Below are positions 16,195 through 25,447 of a stretch of DNA of 64,000 nt, piece by piece. Within the stretch, counting starts at the first letter, position 1. Every line of letters begins with the position of its first letter. The stretch is taken from the NCBI GenBank assembly GCA_023429995.1, contig JAEZCE010000035.1:1-64000 (forward strand), written 5' to 3'. This DNA comes from Bacillota bacterium (GTDB taxonomy: Bacteria > Bacillota > UBA4882 > UBA8346). The translations under genes were made by a program, and so were the position numbers. The notes beneath the pieces were generated by a model, which made no database searches, was not told the origin of the DNA, and worked only from the letters and a program-made list of their open reading frames with translations.

Positions 16195-18030
16195 TCATTC
16201 CAAATTCTTACTGACTTCCGGTTCCAATATTTGTTCAAGAGTTATCCTGACAGTGGTTCCTTCCTTTTCTATACTTTGAATATCGATATTCGTTTGATTG
16301 GGTGAGTATAAAGAAATGCGTATATTGACATTACTGATGCCGTAAAAACGATTAACATTGACTGTTTTTTCGCGAAGGGTTTTTTGGATTTGCGACAATA
16401 TATCCGGCTTAATTCCCAAACCATTGTCGGAAATCGTGATGAGGATGGTTTCCAATCCATACCGAATATCGATCGCGATATGCATCTTTTCCCCATTATC
16501 TTTTAAACCGTGAAAAATACAATTTTCCAGCAATGGTTGAAGGGTAAATTTAGGAATCAGAAATTCTTGAATCCCTTCATCCAGCGTCACTGTCCAATCA
16601 AAAGACTCATGATGGCAAATTTCTTCCATATCCAGGTATAACGAAGCGATCTTCAATTCATCCTGGATAAAGATTAAGTCATCATCTTTGTGCAGTATTA
16701 AATGATAAAAATTCTCTAATTTGGAGAGCAAAGTATTGGCAGCTTCAATCTTTCCGATCGTAAGACAAGCTTTAATCGAGTCCAAGATATTATAGAGAAA
16801 GTGAGGATTGATTTTGGCTTGCAGAAGTTGATATTTCAGTTTCTCCTCTTGTAAACTGATTTGTAAAATTTTATCAAAGTTTTCATCGAGCTTAAGAAAC
16901 ATATCCTTGAAAACAATGGCCAATTGATCGATTTCATCCCGAAATTCCGGTTGTTTATTGGTCAGATCCTCTAATTGTTCAAGCTTGTGTTTGTCTTGGA
17001 TGCTGGAGAGCTGACAAATGATACTTGCAAAATTTTGTATTTTCTTACTTAGGTTCGTTGAGATAAATAAATTGACCAGAACTGTTAAAAGAATCACCAA
17101 AATAAGGCTGACCAGTAAAATATCAATCAGTACCGAGGTGTTTGTTAAAATATAAGAATTGGGCACATCAGTTACGATATACCACGAAGTGATCGCATTG
17201 CGCTTAACAATCAATTGCCGATCGGATAAGGGAATGGCCTTATCCCCACAATGAACAATACGGGACCATAACTTTTGTTCAACCCGCTTGCCCACCTTTT
17301 TTTTATCCGGATGAAACAGAATGTAGCCACCGTCATCCACGATATAGTTCGATATTCTTAAGTCGGAGTAAATGGTATTGAAAAATTCGATAATCTCCTG
17401 TTCGTTAATGTCAATGAAATAAACATATACAAGCTCATTTGAGTTTTTTAATTTCATGGCCCGGTAACATGAAATATAATTTACCGGATTGGTTCCCTTC
17501 AAAGAGACCACCGGTGTTTTTTGATTTCGGAAAATATTCCATTCAATGACGTTATTTTTTAGTTGACTGCCATTAATTCCCCGGGCAATGAGTTGCTCGG
17601 TGCTGAGAAAATTGATTCCTTCATTGCTTAGTAAATTATCGGGTTTTAGATAAACTGTAATATTATAAAAGTTAAATGCGTCTTTAAGCGCGGCAATATA
17701 ATTTCGAATGTTGCCGGAAGCATCTAAATAACTGGTTATGGACGATGAATTATGAAAAACTAAAGGATAGATATAATATTGTAAAGACTCGGCGACATTT
17801 TTCATTTGGGAAAAACGGTTGGAAATGGTTTCGTTAAACTGAATGCTGGAATGATTGATAGCATTGATAATGTTCTTCTTGGCGATGGAATAGGAAAGGT
17901 TGTACGCTAGAATGCCAAGGATTACCACAGGGATGACTGAGGTTGCTATGAAACTTAATAAAAGTTTGCTGCGAAAACTGCTTAAATTTTTCCAGAGAAA
18001 AAATTGAATTCGCTGATATAGTTTGTTCAT
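16195..18030 (-). CDS. Sensor histidine kinase, YesM type, 611 aa
   Basis: A membrane kinase with TM1 near residues 20-42, an extracellular sensing region of about 250 residues (Cache-like), and TM2 near 300-322, followed by a HAMP-like linker. The His_kinase domain has the phospho-His in AKINPHFLYNILDS, and the ATPase has DNGLGIKPDIL. ATG 18030 sits after AGAGGGG on the minus strand; TTG 18036 is less well placed. It pairs with the YesN-type regulator. It would sense an extracellular oligosaccharide or its binding protein. Confidence 0.87.
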   Translation of the reverse strand: MNKLYQRIQFFLWKNLSSFRSKLLLSFIATSVIPVVILGILAYNLSYSIAKKNIINAINHSSIQFNETISNRFSQMKNVAESLQYYIYPLVFHNSSSITSYLDASGNIRNYIAALKDAFNFYNITVYLKPDNLLSNEGINFLSTEQLIARGINGSQLKNNVIEWNIFRNQKTPVVSLKGTNPVNYISCYRAMKLKNSNELVYVYFIDINEQEIIEFFNTIYSDLRISNYIVDDGGYILFHPDKKKVGKRVEQKLWSRIVHCGDKAIPLSDRQLIVKRNAITSWYIVTDVPNSYILTNTSVLIDILLVSLILVILLTVLVNLFISTNLSKKIQNFASIICQLSSIQDKHKLEQLEDLTNKQPEFRDEIDQLAIVFKDMFLKLDENFDKILQISLQEEKLKYQLLQAKINPHFLYNILDSIKACLTIGKIEAANTLLSKLENFYHLILHKDDDLIFIQDELKIASLYLDMEEICHHESFDWTVTLDEGIQEFLIPKFTLQPLLENCIFHGLKDNGEKMHIAIDIRYGLETILITISDNGLGIKPDILSQIQKTLREKTVNVNRFYGISNVNIRISLYSPNQTNIDIQSIEKEGTTVRITLEQILEPEVSKNLE

Positions 18031-18219
18031 AGTCAAAGAACCCCTCTATTGCCTGAATTACCGGTCAAGGCATTTTTAACATAAACTTTAAAATTAAATT
18101 TGTCAATGTAAGCTGTTCCCATATTTGTGCTGATTTTAAATTCTTGAAAACAAAGGTAAATGAAGTCCGCCGGACAATTTATAAATGATACGTAAATTTT
18201 TAGATTTAATTTTGTTAAT

Positions 18220-18244
18220 AGGTCAATTAAGATCAAGATGACCT
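18220..18244. promoter_or_regulatory. Possible operator between kinase and binding-protein genes
   Basis: The inverted repeat AGGTCA (18220-18225) ... TGACCT (18239-18244) lies in the divergent region 40 bases before the binding-protein start. A six-base half-site is weak evidence, and AraC-type regulators often bind direct repeats. Its position is right for control of the 18284 operon. Confidence 0.3.
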
Positions 18245-18283
18245 GGAAAAAGGTCTACATTTTAAAAGGGGAGAGATGAACCA

Positions 18284-19531
18284 GTGAAAAAAGTTAAGGG
18301 TTTAACCAGTTTGTTGTTTTGGATTTTCTTATTAACCTGTGTTGTTTTAATGAGCTCACTGTTATTGGCAAAGACTCCATCCAAATCTTCCAATCAAATC
18401 ACTTTGATGACAATTGACACAACCTTTGGACAACAATTTAAAGACTATATAGCCAAGGCTGAGACTGCAACGGGCGTTAAAATCAACGTAGTCGCTTGTC
18501 CCACAGATCCCAACGATCGGCAAGCGAAAATAACGACTATTTTGTCTTCCGGTGATGACAGTGTCGATATTATTTCGGTCAATGATGAAATGATTTCATC
18601 TTTTAAACATACAGGGTTTCTTGAACCATTGCAAAAAGACGTTATGACTGTGAATACGGTTAAATATTTCCCTAAAGAGTATGTTAAAGATATGCTGACA
18701 GTGGGAAATAATATTTATTCTGTTCCAATGTATATGGAAATACTAGTGATGTGGGCCAACCAAAAATTGCTTGACAAAGTAGGGATGAAAGCTCCTACAA
18801 ATCAAGAAGAATTTACCAAATTCGTTAAAGCCGTTACCGGTAATGGCGTTTATGGTTATGGCGGTGCTTGGGAGAAAACCTATGTCTTTAATGAAATCGG
18901 ATCATTCGTAAATTTATTCGGCGGCAATTACTTTGATTGGACCAATCCTAATTCCAGGGCGGCAGTAAAGTTTCTCCATGATATGGCGAAAGAAGGCGTG
19001 ACACCTAAGGCGCAATTGGCGGATATCTACGATCCGATGATGCAAAAATTCTTTGATGAAAAATACGGCATCATCCTAATGTATACTGGCGGTATGCAGA
19101 CTTTTCTTGATTCAGGCAAATATGGCCCCAATGGGCTCCACATTATACCCATGCCAAAGTTCCGTACCAGTAGCGCTTATATGGCAACTTGGCAGTATGT
19201 TCTAAATAAAGCCTCCGTAAATAAGTCCGCTGCCAAGAAATTTTTACGATATGCGGCGACTTCTCAAGGGGAACGGGACTACTTTGCAATGTCCAAAAGA
19301 ATGCCGGCCAGGTCGGATGTATTAAACGATCCCAATTTCAAGGCGGACGGTTTGAATGATATTCAGCAATATATTGCCCATACAACCCTGCGTGGCCGCC
19401 CGATGGTCCCCCAAACCATGGAATTCATCAGTAGCATGGGTTCATTATTTCAACAATACGTTTCCGATGAGATAACCCTGGATCAATTCTGCCAGAAGGC
19501 CCAAAAAGAAGTGAAAAAATATAAAAAGTAA
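18284..19531 (+). CDS. Carbohydrate ABC transporter substrate-binding protein (family 1), 415 aa
   Basis: A signal peptide (residues 1-28 or so, hydrophobic run LLFWIFLLTCVVLMSSLLL) precedes a type 2 periplasmic-binding fold of the MalE/UgpB class, with GDDSVDIISVNDEM, YSVPMYMEILVMWANQKLL and GGMQTF. GTG 18284 lies 8 bases after GGGGAGAG. An ATG at 18276 gives only three codons before a stop that overlaps this start. It would bind an oligosaccharide and deliver it to the permeases at 19819 and 20717. It is probably controlled by the divergent two-component system. Confidence 0.87.
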   Translation: MKKVKGLTSLLFWIFLLTCVVLMSSLLLAKTPSKSSNQITLMTIDTTFGQQFKDYIAKAETATGVKINVVACPTDPNDRQAKITTILSSGDDSVDIISVNDEMISSFKHTGFLEPLQKDVMTVNTVKYFPKEYVKDMLTVGNNIYSVPMYMEILVMWANQKLLDKVGMKAPTNQEEFTKFVKAVTGNGVYGYGGAWEKTYVFNEIGSFVNLFGGNYFDWTNPNSRAAVKFLHDMAKEGVTPKAQLADIYDPMMQKFFDEKYGIILMYTGGMQTFLDSGKYGPNGLHIIPMPKFRTSSAYMATWQYVLNKASVNKSAAKKFLRYAATSQGERDYFAMSKRMPARSDVLNDPNFKADGLNDIQQYIAHTTLRGRPMVPQTMEFISSMGSLFQQYVSDEITLDQFCQKAQKEVKKYKK

Positions 19532-19564
19532 GGTCGTTGCTTAACTCCCTCTGTTTGTATTAAG

Positions 19565-19640
19565 TACTGGGATTCAAACCCTCGGCTTTAGCCGAGTGCT
19601 TCCTTGACTTTAATCGTTGGGTTTGAATTCCCCAGTTTTT
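19565..19640 (+). terminator. Large stem-loop after the binding-protein gene
   Basis: The outer arms ACTGGG.ATTCAAACCC and GGGTTTGAAT.TCCCCAGT enclose an inner hairpin CTCGGC/GCCGAG, and a run of six Ts follows. It fits a terminator or attenuator that makes binding-protein mRNA more abundant than permease mRNA. The remaining gap to the permease (19641-19815) contains no gene. Confidence 0.65.
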
Positions 19641-19818
19641 TAGCCGTTTTCCGGTCGGGTTTCATCCAGTGGTAGCAGTATTGTTATCGGCCTTAATGGG
19701 TGAGTTGATGGTTCATTACCCATTTGGCATCTATAACCGGATATGCCGTTGGTGAATTGAAATAAGTGAAGGTTTGCTCGGAACATGGCATATTTTCGCC
19801 AAAAAAAGGAGTAGAATG

Positions 19819-20703
19819 ATGGTTATAAAAAATAAAAGGAATATGCTATGGCTTGCTTGGCTTCTAGTAACCCCGATTCTTATTGTAAGGGGATTTACAA
19901 CAATTTATCCGGTTTGCCGGACTTTTATAAACAGTCTTTTTGACATCAGTTTGTTCAGGCCTGGCGGACCTAAATTTGTCGGACTCGGAAATTATTTGAA
20001 TATCTTTAGTGATCCCAAGCTGATTACTTCCCTTTCTTTTACCTTCATTTTTACTGTAGTATCCATGGTATTTCACTTAATTCTAGGAATTATGCTGGCG
20101 TTGTTATTAAATGCCCAATTTAAAGGAAAGAAATTTTTACGGACAATCACCTTGATTCCCTGGGCCATGCCGATGGTAGTTACAGGGTTAGCGGCGCGCT
20201 GGGCATTTAATGATGAATACGGTTTGATTAATGATTTGATTCGTAGGTTTGCATCGGGCTTTCATTTTGATTGGTTGGTTTACACTCAGTCTGCCAGAGC
20301 CGCTGTTATTGCGGTTGACTTGTGGAAAGACGTCCCGTTCTTTGCCATTTTAGTCCTTGCCGGACTTCAATTTATTCCGGATGAAATTTATGAATCAGCC
20401 AAAATAGACGGCGCTGCATTTTTTCGGACTTTTTTTAGTATTACACTGCCCATGCTTAAAAAAACATTACTGACTTTGGGAATATTTTTTACAATGTGGC
20501 GATTAACCAGTTTTGACGTAGTCTATGCAATGACTTCGGGGGGTCCGGGGGACGCTACAACATTGTTGGCATACCGTATTATGATTGAAGCTTTTACAAA
20601 TTTAAATTTAGGTTACGCTTCAGCCATTGCGGTATTTTTATTTCTCCTGATGGGACTATTTAGCGGCCTTATTTTAATAGCCATCAAGAAAAACGATTAT
20701 TGA
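19819..20703 (+). CDS. Carbohydrate ABC permease, MalF type, 294 aa
   Basis: A six-span MalF/UgpA-type permease. The coupling-helix EAA motif is degenerate but visible: YESAKIDGAAFFRTFFSITLPML. The start is ATG 19819 (7 bases after AAGGAG at 19806-19811) or the adjacent ATG 19816. It pairs with the MalG-type gene that follows after 13 bases. No ATPase gene lies in this operon, which is common where a shared MsmX-type ATPase serves several importers. Confidence 0.86.
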   Translation: MVIKNKRNMLWLAWLLVTPILIVRGFTTIYPVCRTFINSLFDISLFRPGGPKFVGLGNYLNIFSDPKLITSLSFTFIFTVVSMVFHLILGIMLALLLNAQFKGKKFLRTITLIPWAMPMVVTGLAARWAFNDEYGLINDLIRRFASGFHFDWLVYTQSARAAVIAVDLWKDVPFFAILVLAGLQFIPDEIYESAKIDGAAFFRTFFSITLPMLKKTLLTLGIFFTMWRLTSFDVVYAMTSGGPGDATTLLAYRIMIEAFTNLNLGYASAIAVFLFLLMGLFSGLILIAIKKNDY

Positions 20704-20716
20704 GGAGGTGCTACAA

Positions 20717-21556
20717 TTGAAAATCAGTAAAGATAAAACTACCGCATTTTTCGGCCGCTGGTTCTTAACGATTTTAGTTGCATTTACAGTGCTATTTCCG
20801 CTCTATTGGATTTTTATTTCATCCATTACACCCAAGCAAATGTTGTTTGGCTCACCGATCCATTATATACCTCAAGCGACAACTTTCGAAAATTATATTG
20901 ATTTGTTTCTAAAACTGGATATCGGTACCAAGACTTTGAATACTTTTATTATTACATTTTTCGCGTTGGCTTTTTCTACCATGTTATGTTTGGCGGCGGC
21001 TTATGCCTTTGCCCGCTATAAGAGCCGCGGTCTTAATATTGCTTTTGGTTTAATTTTATTTTCGGCATTATTACCGGGAATTGTAGCCGCCAGACCGCTT
21101 TATGATTTTATGCGGGCAACCCGGTTGCTGGATACCTATCAGGGGCTGATAATTTTATATATCAGCGGGCTTATTCCTTTCACCATGCTGATACTATACA
21201 ACTCGATCAGCCAAATTCCGATTTCGATTGAAGAAGCGGCTGAAACGGATGGGGCCAATTTTTTCCAAAAGGTCTTTTATATCATTTTACCATTGATGCG
21301 TCCTGCAGTCGCTATTATTGCGATTATCAACTTTATTACCTGTTTGAACGATTTATTTACCCCTTTGTTTTATTCCCATAAAATAGAGGTTTTGAGTCTC
21401 GGCATTACTACGATACCTCGGGAAAGTTCTTATCAGCTTCCGTGGGATAAAATCAGCACGATGGGCTGGTATATGATATTTCCGGTTATTATTTTCGTGG
21501 TAATTTTTGAGAAACATATCATGGAAGGGATTATGGCCGGAGGTGTAAAGCAGTAA
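20717..21556 (+). CDS. Carbohydrate ABC permease, MalG type, 279 aa
   Basis: A six-span MalG/UgpE-type permease with a clear EAA loop: IEEAAETDGANFFQKVFYIILPLMRPA. I chose TTG 20717 because GAGGAGG (20702-20708) then gives an 8-base spacer. GTG 20708 overlaps that site. The C-terminal HIMEGIMAGGVKQ is the usual end of this family. It acts with the 19819 permease. Confidence 0.86.
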   Translation: MKISKDKTTAFFGRWFLTILVAFTVLFPLYWIFISSITPKQMLFGSPIHYIPQATTFENYIDLFLKLDIGTKTLNTFIITFFALAFSTMLCLAAAYAFARYKSRGLNIAFGLILFSALLPGIVAARPLYDFMRATRLLDTYQGLIILYISGLIPFTMLILYNSISQIPISIEEAAETDGANFFQKVFYIILPLMRPAVAIIAIINFITCLNDLFTPLFYSHKIEVLSLGITTIPRESSYQLPWDKISTMGWYMIFPVIIFVVIFEKHIMEGIMAGGVKQ

Positions 21557-21603
21557 CAGGAAAGAATCAAATTATCGGAATTTAAATAAAGGAGACAATG
21601 AGG

Positions 21604-22704
21604 ATGAATAATTATTTTTTTAACAGTTTAGCTACACTTCCCATAATGAATCAAGGAAAGACACGTTCGATTAATGCCGAGAATCCTACCGGTGTAAAGG
21701 GTGGTGGCGGGAAAGAGGCGAGTTATCTTGGACCATCAAGGAAAGGTCGCCCTTGTCTGGAACTTCAGAGCGGCGAAACTGTAACTTTAGCAGAAATCGA
21801 TGGCATAGGGGTGTTGCAGCATATTTGGATTACCGTGACCAATCAAACGGAAAAAGGATATTTTGTGTTGCGTGATCTTGTTTTTAGAATATATTGGGAT
21901 GATGAGAAAACGCCATCAGTGGAAGTTCCTCTAGGGGATTTCTTTTGCTGCGGTTTTGCTACCCATTGCATGGTTAATTCATTACCAATCGTTGTTAATC
22001 CGACCCGTGGTTTTAATTGTTATTTTCCAATGCCTTTCCGTAATAAAGCGAAGATTACGATAGAAAATCAACATCCTGGTCCGATTGAGGGTTTTTTTTA
22101 TCAGGTGGATTATTGCCTTTATGATGCTTTGCCGGAAGAAACGGCTTATTTTCATGCGCAATGGCGGCGGCAACATGTTACCGAGATTGCTCATGATTAT
22201 GTAATACTGGACAATATTCAAGGAAAAGGGCAATATGTAGGGACATATATAGCTTTAACGGCATTGGAACGCTATTGGTGGGGCGAAGGAGAAATGAAGT
22301 TTTATTTGGATGGGGACGTGGATTATCCCACGATTTGCGGCACCGGTACTGAAGACTATTTTGGGGGGGCTTGGGGTTTTATTACGAAAGAAGGGGGCAA
22401 GGCTGTGGAAAATAATTATAGCACGCCTTTCCTTGGATATCCCTTTTATGCAAATTCTGAGGACTGCTATAATAATCATTTTTTAGGAGATTGCCCGCCC
22501 ATGAGGGGTATGTATCGTTGGCATATCTTAGATCCGATAAGGTTTGAGAAAGATTTGAAAGTGACGATTCAACAGATTGGGGTCTGTAACCGAGGTCTGT
22601 TTGAACGTCAAGATGACATCGCTTCCGTGGCATACTGGTATCAAGAAGAACCTCATCATAAATTTCCTCCATTATTAAGTAATGAAAAACGTTGGCCGCG
22701 ATAA
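21604..22704 (+). CDS. GH172 (DUF2961) glycoside hydrolase, 366 aa
   Basis: The whole protein matches the DUF2961 family, now GH172, whose described activities are on alpha-D-fructofuranosides (including difructose dianhydride I) and D-arabinofuranosides. Signatures are GVLQHIWIT, VEVPLGDFF, NCYFPMPF, YWWGEGEMKFYLDG and ICGTGTEDYFGGAWG. From ATG 21604, the carboxylates E228 (in GEGEMKF) and E250 (in GTEDYF) are the likely catalytic pair. No signal peptide is seen, so it should act in the cytoplasm on an imported oligosaccharide. ATG 21604 is 9 bases after GGAG; ATG 21598 is only 3. The link to fructose chemistry is an inference from the epimerase. Confidence 0.82.
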   Translation: MNNYFFNSLATLPIMNQGKTRSINAENPTGVKGGGGKEASYLGPSRKGRPCLELQSGETVTLAEIDGIGVLQHIWITVTNQTEKGYFVLRDLVFRIYWDDEKTPSVEVPLGDFFCCGFATHCMVNSLPIVVNPTRGFNCYFPMPFRNKAKITIENQHPGPIEGFFYQVDYCLYDALPEETAYFHAQWRRQHVTEIAHDYVILDNIQGKGQYVGTYIALTALERYWWGEGEMKFYLDGDVDYPTICGTGTEDYFGGAWGFITKEGGKAVENNYSTPFLGYPFYANSEDCYNNHFLGDCPPMRGMYRWHILDPIRFEKDLKVTIQQIGVCNRGLFERQDDIASVAYWYQEEPHHKFPPLLSNEKRWPR

Positions 22705-23036
22705 TAGTCTTATCTTTTAAAACCGAATAATGTTTTGTATGTTGGCTCCGGCTAGCTCCAAGATGAAAGAGTTTAGCCTTATAATGAATATAGAGATAAA
22801 CGATCTCAGAGGCTTTCATCTTGGGGGCGAAACTGGTGTGCCCCAAGCTTAACGGATAATTGCTTCGGCCTATATGGGGCAGCAGAGGAATGTAGAATTG
22901 TGTTCCGGGTTTGTAATATTATATCTGGCGATCCTAAAACGGTGATGTTCATATGCGTCATCACAAATCATGGGAAATCTTATCAAGTTGGTTGCGCCGA
23001 ATATACGGCAAATACTATTGTAAGGAGTGAGTCATC
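22705..23036. other. Gap before the kinase pseudogene, with a 12-bp inverted repeat
   Basis: No gene is seen. The arms CCAAGATGAAAG (22758-22769) and CTTTCATCTTGG (22813-22824) are exact complements around 43 bases. No T-run follows, so it is not a plain terminator. The right end holds the ribosome binding site of the kinase (AAGGAG 23022-23027). Confidence 0.45.
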
Positions 23037-23998
23037 GTGTACGACGTAGTGGCAATGGGAGAGTTGTTAATTGATTTTACACCGGCAGGCATATCGAATG
23101 CCGGGCAACAGCTTTTTGAACAGAATCCGGGTGGAGCGCCAGCCAATGTTTTAACGGCTATCGCCAGACTTGGGAAAACCGGGGCTTTTATAGGAATGGT
23201 AGGGAATGACCAGTTTGGCATCTTTTTAAAAGAAGTCTTAAAAAAAATAAAATTGATGCCACTGGGTTGAAAATATCCAAAGAGGTTCCGACTACATTGG
23301 CATTTGTCCACCTAAACTCCGAAGGCGAACGTTCTTTTAGTTTTTATCGTAATCCTGGGGCTGATATGATGATAAGTGAAAATGATTTGAATTTATCAAT
23401 CATTAAAAGCTGTCGGATTTTTCATTTTGGTTTCATTTCACTAACCAGTGGGCTCTCCCGTAACGCTACCTACCTTGCGGTAAAAGTAGCTAAAACAAAC
23501 GGTTCGATTATTTCCTACGATCCTAATTACCGTCCTTTATTATAGCCGAGTGAGGAAGAAGCCGTTTCGACAATGAAAAGCGGTTTGCAAGGCGTAGATA
23601 TTATCAAGGTTTCAGAAGAAGAATTGGAATTACTAACCGGAACCAATAACCTCGAAAAAGGTTCAGCAATGTTATATGAAAAAGGCATAAGTGTCATCAT
23701 GATCACTTTGGGTTCGAAGGGAAGCTTTTACCACTATGCAGGCGGAATAGGGCTGATACCGGGATTGACCGTAAAAGCGGTTGATACAACTGGGGCAGGT
23801 GATGCCTTTATGGGTGGGGCTTTGTATTGGTTCAGCACGATGAAATTGGAAGAGATTCAAAAGTTAAGCCGAAATGAATTTGAAAGAATTATCCGTTTTT
23901 CGAATGCGATGGGTGCCTTAACGACGATTAAAACAGGGTCTATTCCTGCCATTCCCGGTTTCGATATGGTTAAGGATTATCTTAGAACCTTGGAGTAG
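23037..23998 (+). pseudogene. PfkB-family sugar kinase (fructokinase-like), broken
   Basis: GTG 23037 after AAGGAG starts a normal PfkB kinase: MGELLIDFTP and NPGGAPANVLTAIARLGK-type nucleoside/sugar loop. At 23240-23248 a run of eight As puts the gene one base short, and the correct reading (KIDATGLKISKEVPTT) continues in the next frame. At 23543-23545 a TAG replaces the TGG expected at LLWPSEEEA. The rest is intact to the end, including VDTTGAGDAFMGGALYW with the catalytic Asp. Two independent lesions argue for a true pseudogene. An enzyme like this would phosphorylate fructose released by the GH172 enzyme. Confidence 0.85.
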
Positions 23999-24393
23999 TT
24001 TCTGAGTGAGTTAACTTGAAAATAGATAATGGTCGATTTTAAATTGCCTTTGTAGTAACCGGATCAGTAAAACTCTGCGCTAATCCCCCATTCCCAGCCG
24101 AAGTATATCGCAGGCAAAATTCACATCCCCTTTTCTCATCTACCCCACCCGGCCAACGACATGCCAATCAATTCCGGGCGACGGTGGAAAAACAGATGTA
24201 GCCAGATAAGTTCAAGATGGATTGTTATTGACACAAACGAGCGTTCGTGATGCTGTTAAATTTGGAAAAAAGTAGTATCCAAATCAAATGCAATAAGCCC
24301 TGGGGCGGACTATAATTATATCAACTCGAAGATAGATAGACAAGGATTGAGGTCCGTCTACGTAAAGAAACAATCTGGTTAACACAAGCCCAG
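23999..24393. other. Gap with a decayed promoter-like copy
   Basis: No gene. TTGACACAAAC at 24228-24238 matches the promoter block at 498-508, but the following -10 region is changed. This supports the ankyrin pseudogene having been duplicated with its upstream DNA. Confidence 0.4.
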
Positions 24394-25160
24394 ATGGTAG
24401 GATTCTTTTATTAATATTACCAATGATACTACTTGTTGGAGGTTGTAAAACAGCATCGAATGTTGAAAATTTTTCGTTTGAAGGTAATTGGGTTGTGGAA
24501 GCTACAAGTTATTTTACAGTTTAAAGGTCAAATCGTCCAACAACCCGAGAAAGTCGAGAAAATGACAGGCAAATTTAAAATAATCTACAAAATAAATGGC
24601 CATGATATTAATGGTAGCGATTCCTGTGTAATCTACAGAGATGATGAGACTGCAATTCATGAACTCATTGACGCCGTTAATAAAACAGACTTGAGCAAAG
24701 TCGAAGAACTTATCAAGATCCCAAGATTCTTAATTTTCATTATTATCATAATAAAAATTTACTTATGATTCAATTTCTTGAAAAGAATTGGGTATTAGCT
24801 TCATTGGCATTACGGTATGGGAAACCTAATGTTGCCAACGCACTTATCCAATAATACAATACTGATTCATTGAACTTAACCAATGTTGATGGGTGGTCGG
24901 CCCTGATGCTGGCAATCCGATATAATCAATCCCCAAAGGCCTCTTTAATGATTTCAAAAGGGGCCTTTGTCAATCAAAAAAGTAAAGCAGGTTGGACCCC
25001 GTTAAGCTTGCTTGTTTGGTTAATGATGTAGAAACTGCTAAAAAGCTATTGGAAAACGGAGTAGATATTAGTAGTAAGAATAACGAGGGAAAAACAGCGA
25101 TGGATATTGCAAGAGCTAATTCTCCAGCTATCTATTTTTTGCTTGAGAGCTATAAAAACT
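24394..25160 (+). pseudogene. Decayed copy of the ankyrin lipoprotein
   Basis: Strongly similar to 1009-2274, for example GTTGGAGGTTGTAAAACAGC for the lipobox and GATGGGTGGTCGGCCCTGAT in a repeat. The copy has lost about 215 bases (counterpart of about 1130-1344) and about 270 bases (counterpart of about 1638-1909), and carries several frameshifts. The first ATG, at 24394, meets a stop after six codons. It is a non-functional relic beside the intact iorA. Confidence 0.88.
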
Positions 25161-25447
25161 GAGCGCCATAGTTGACGGCGTGGACTTATACAGCCTAAAA
25201 GAAGTAATTTAATGTTTGGCCAGGGATAAATATTATATAATATTGAAGAAGCGGTTTCCTTAAAATTAAGGAACCCCCAAATATTTATAAAATCAACGGA
25301 GAAGCATCTTAGTTTCCGGAACGGTCAACAGTCGGCTTCCTGTTCCGGGAGACTGGCGGCAGGATATTATGATGCCGTTCGCGAAGAACCAAATGAAATT
25401 TGACGCTGGATTCTCGTCATTAGATTGAATAATCTGAGGTGAAAGAC

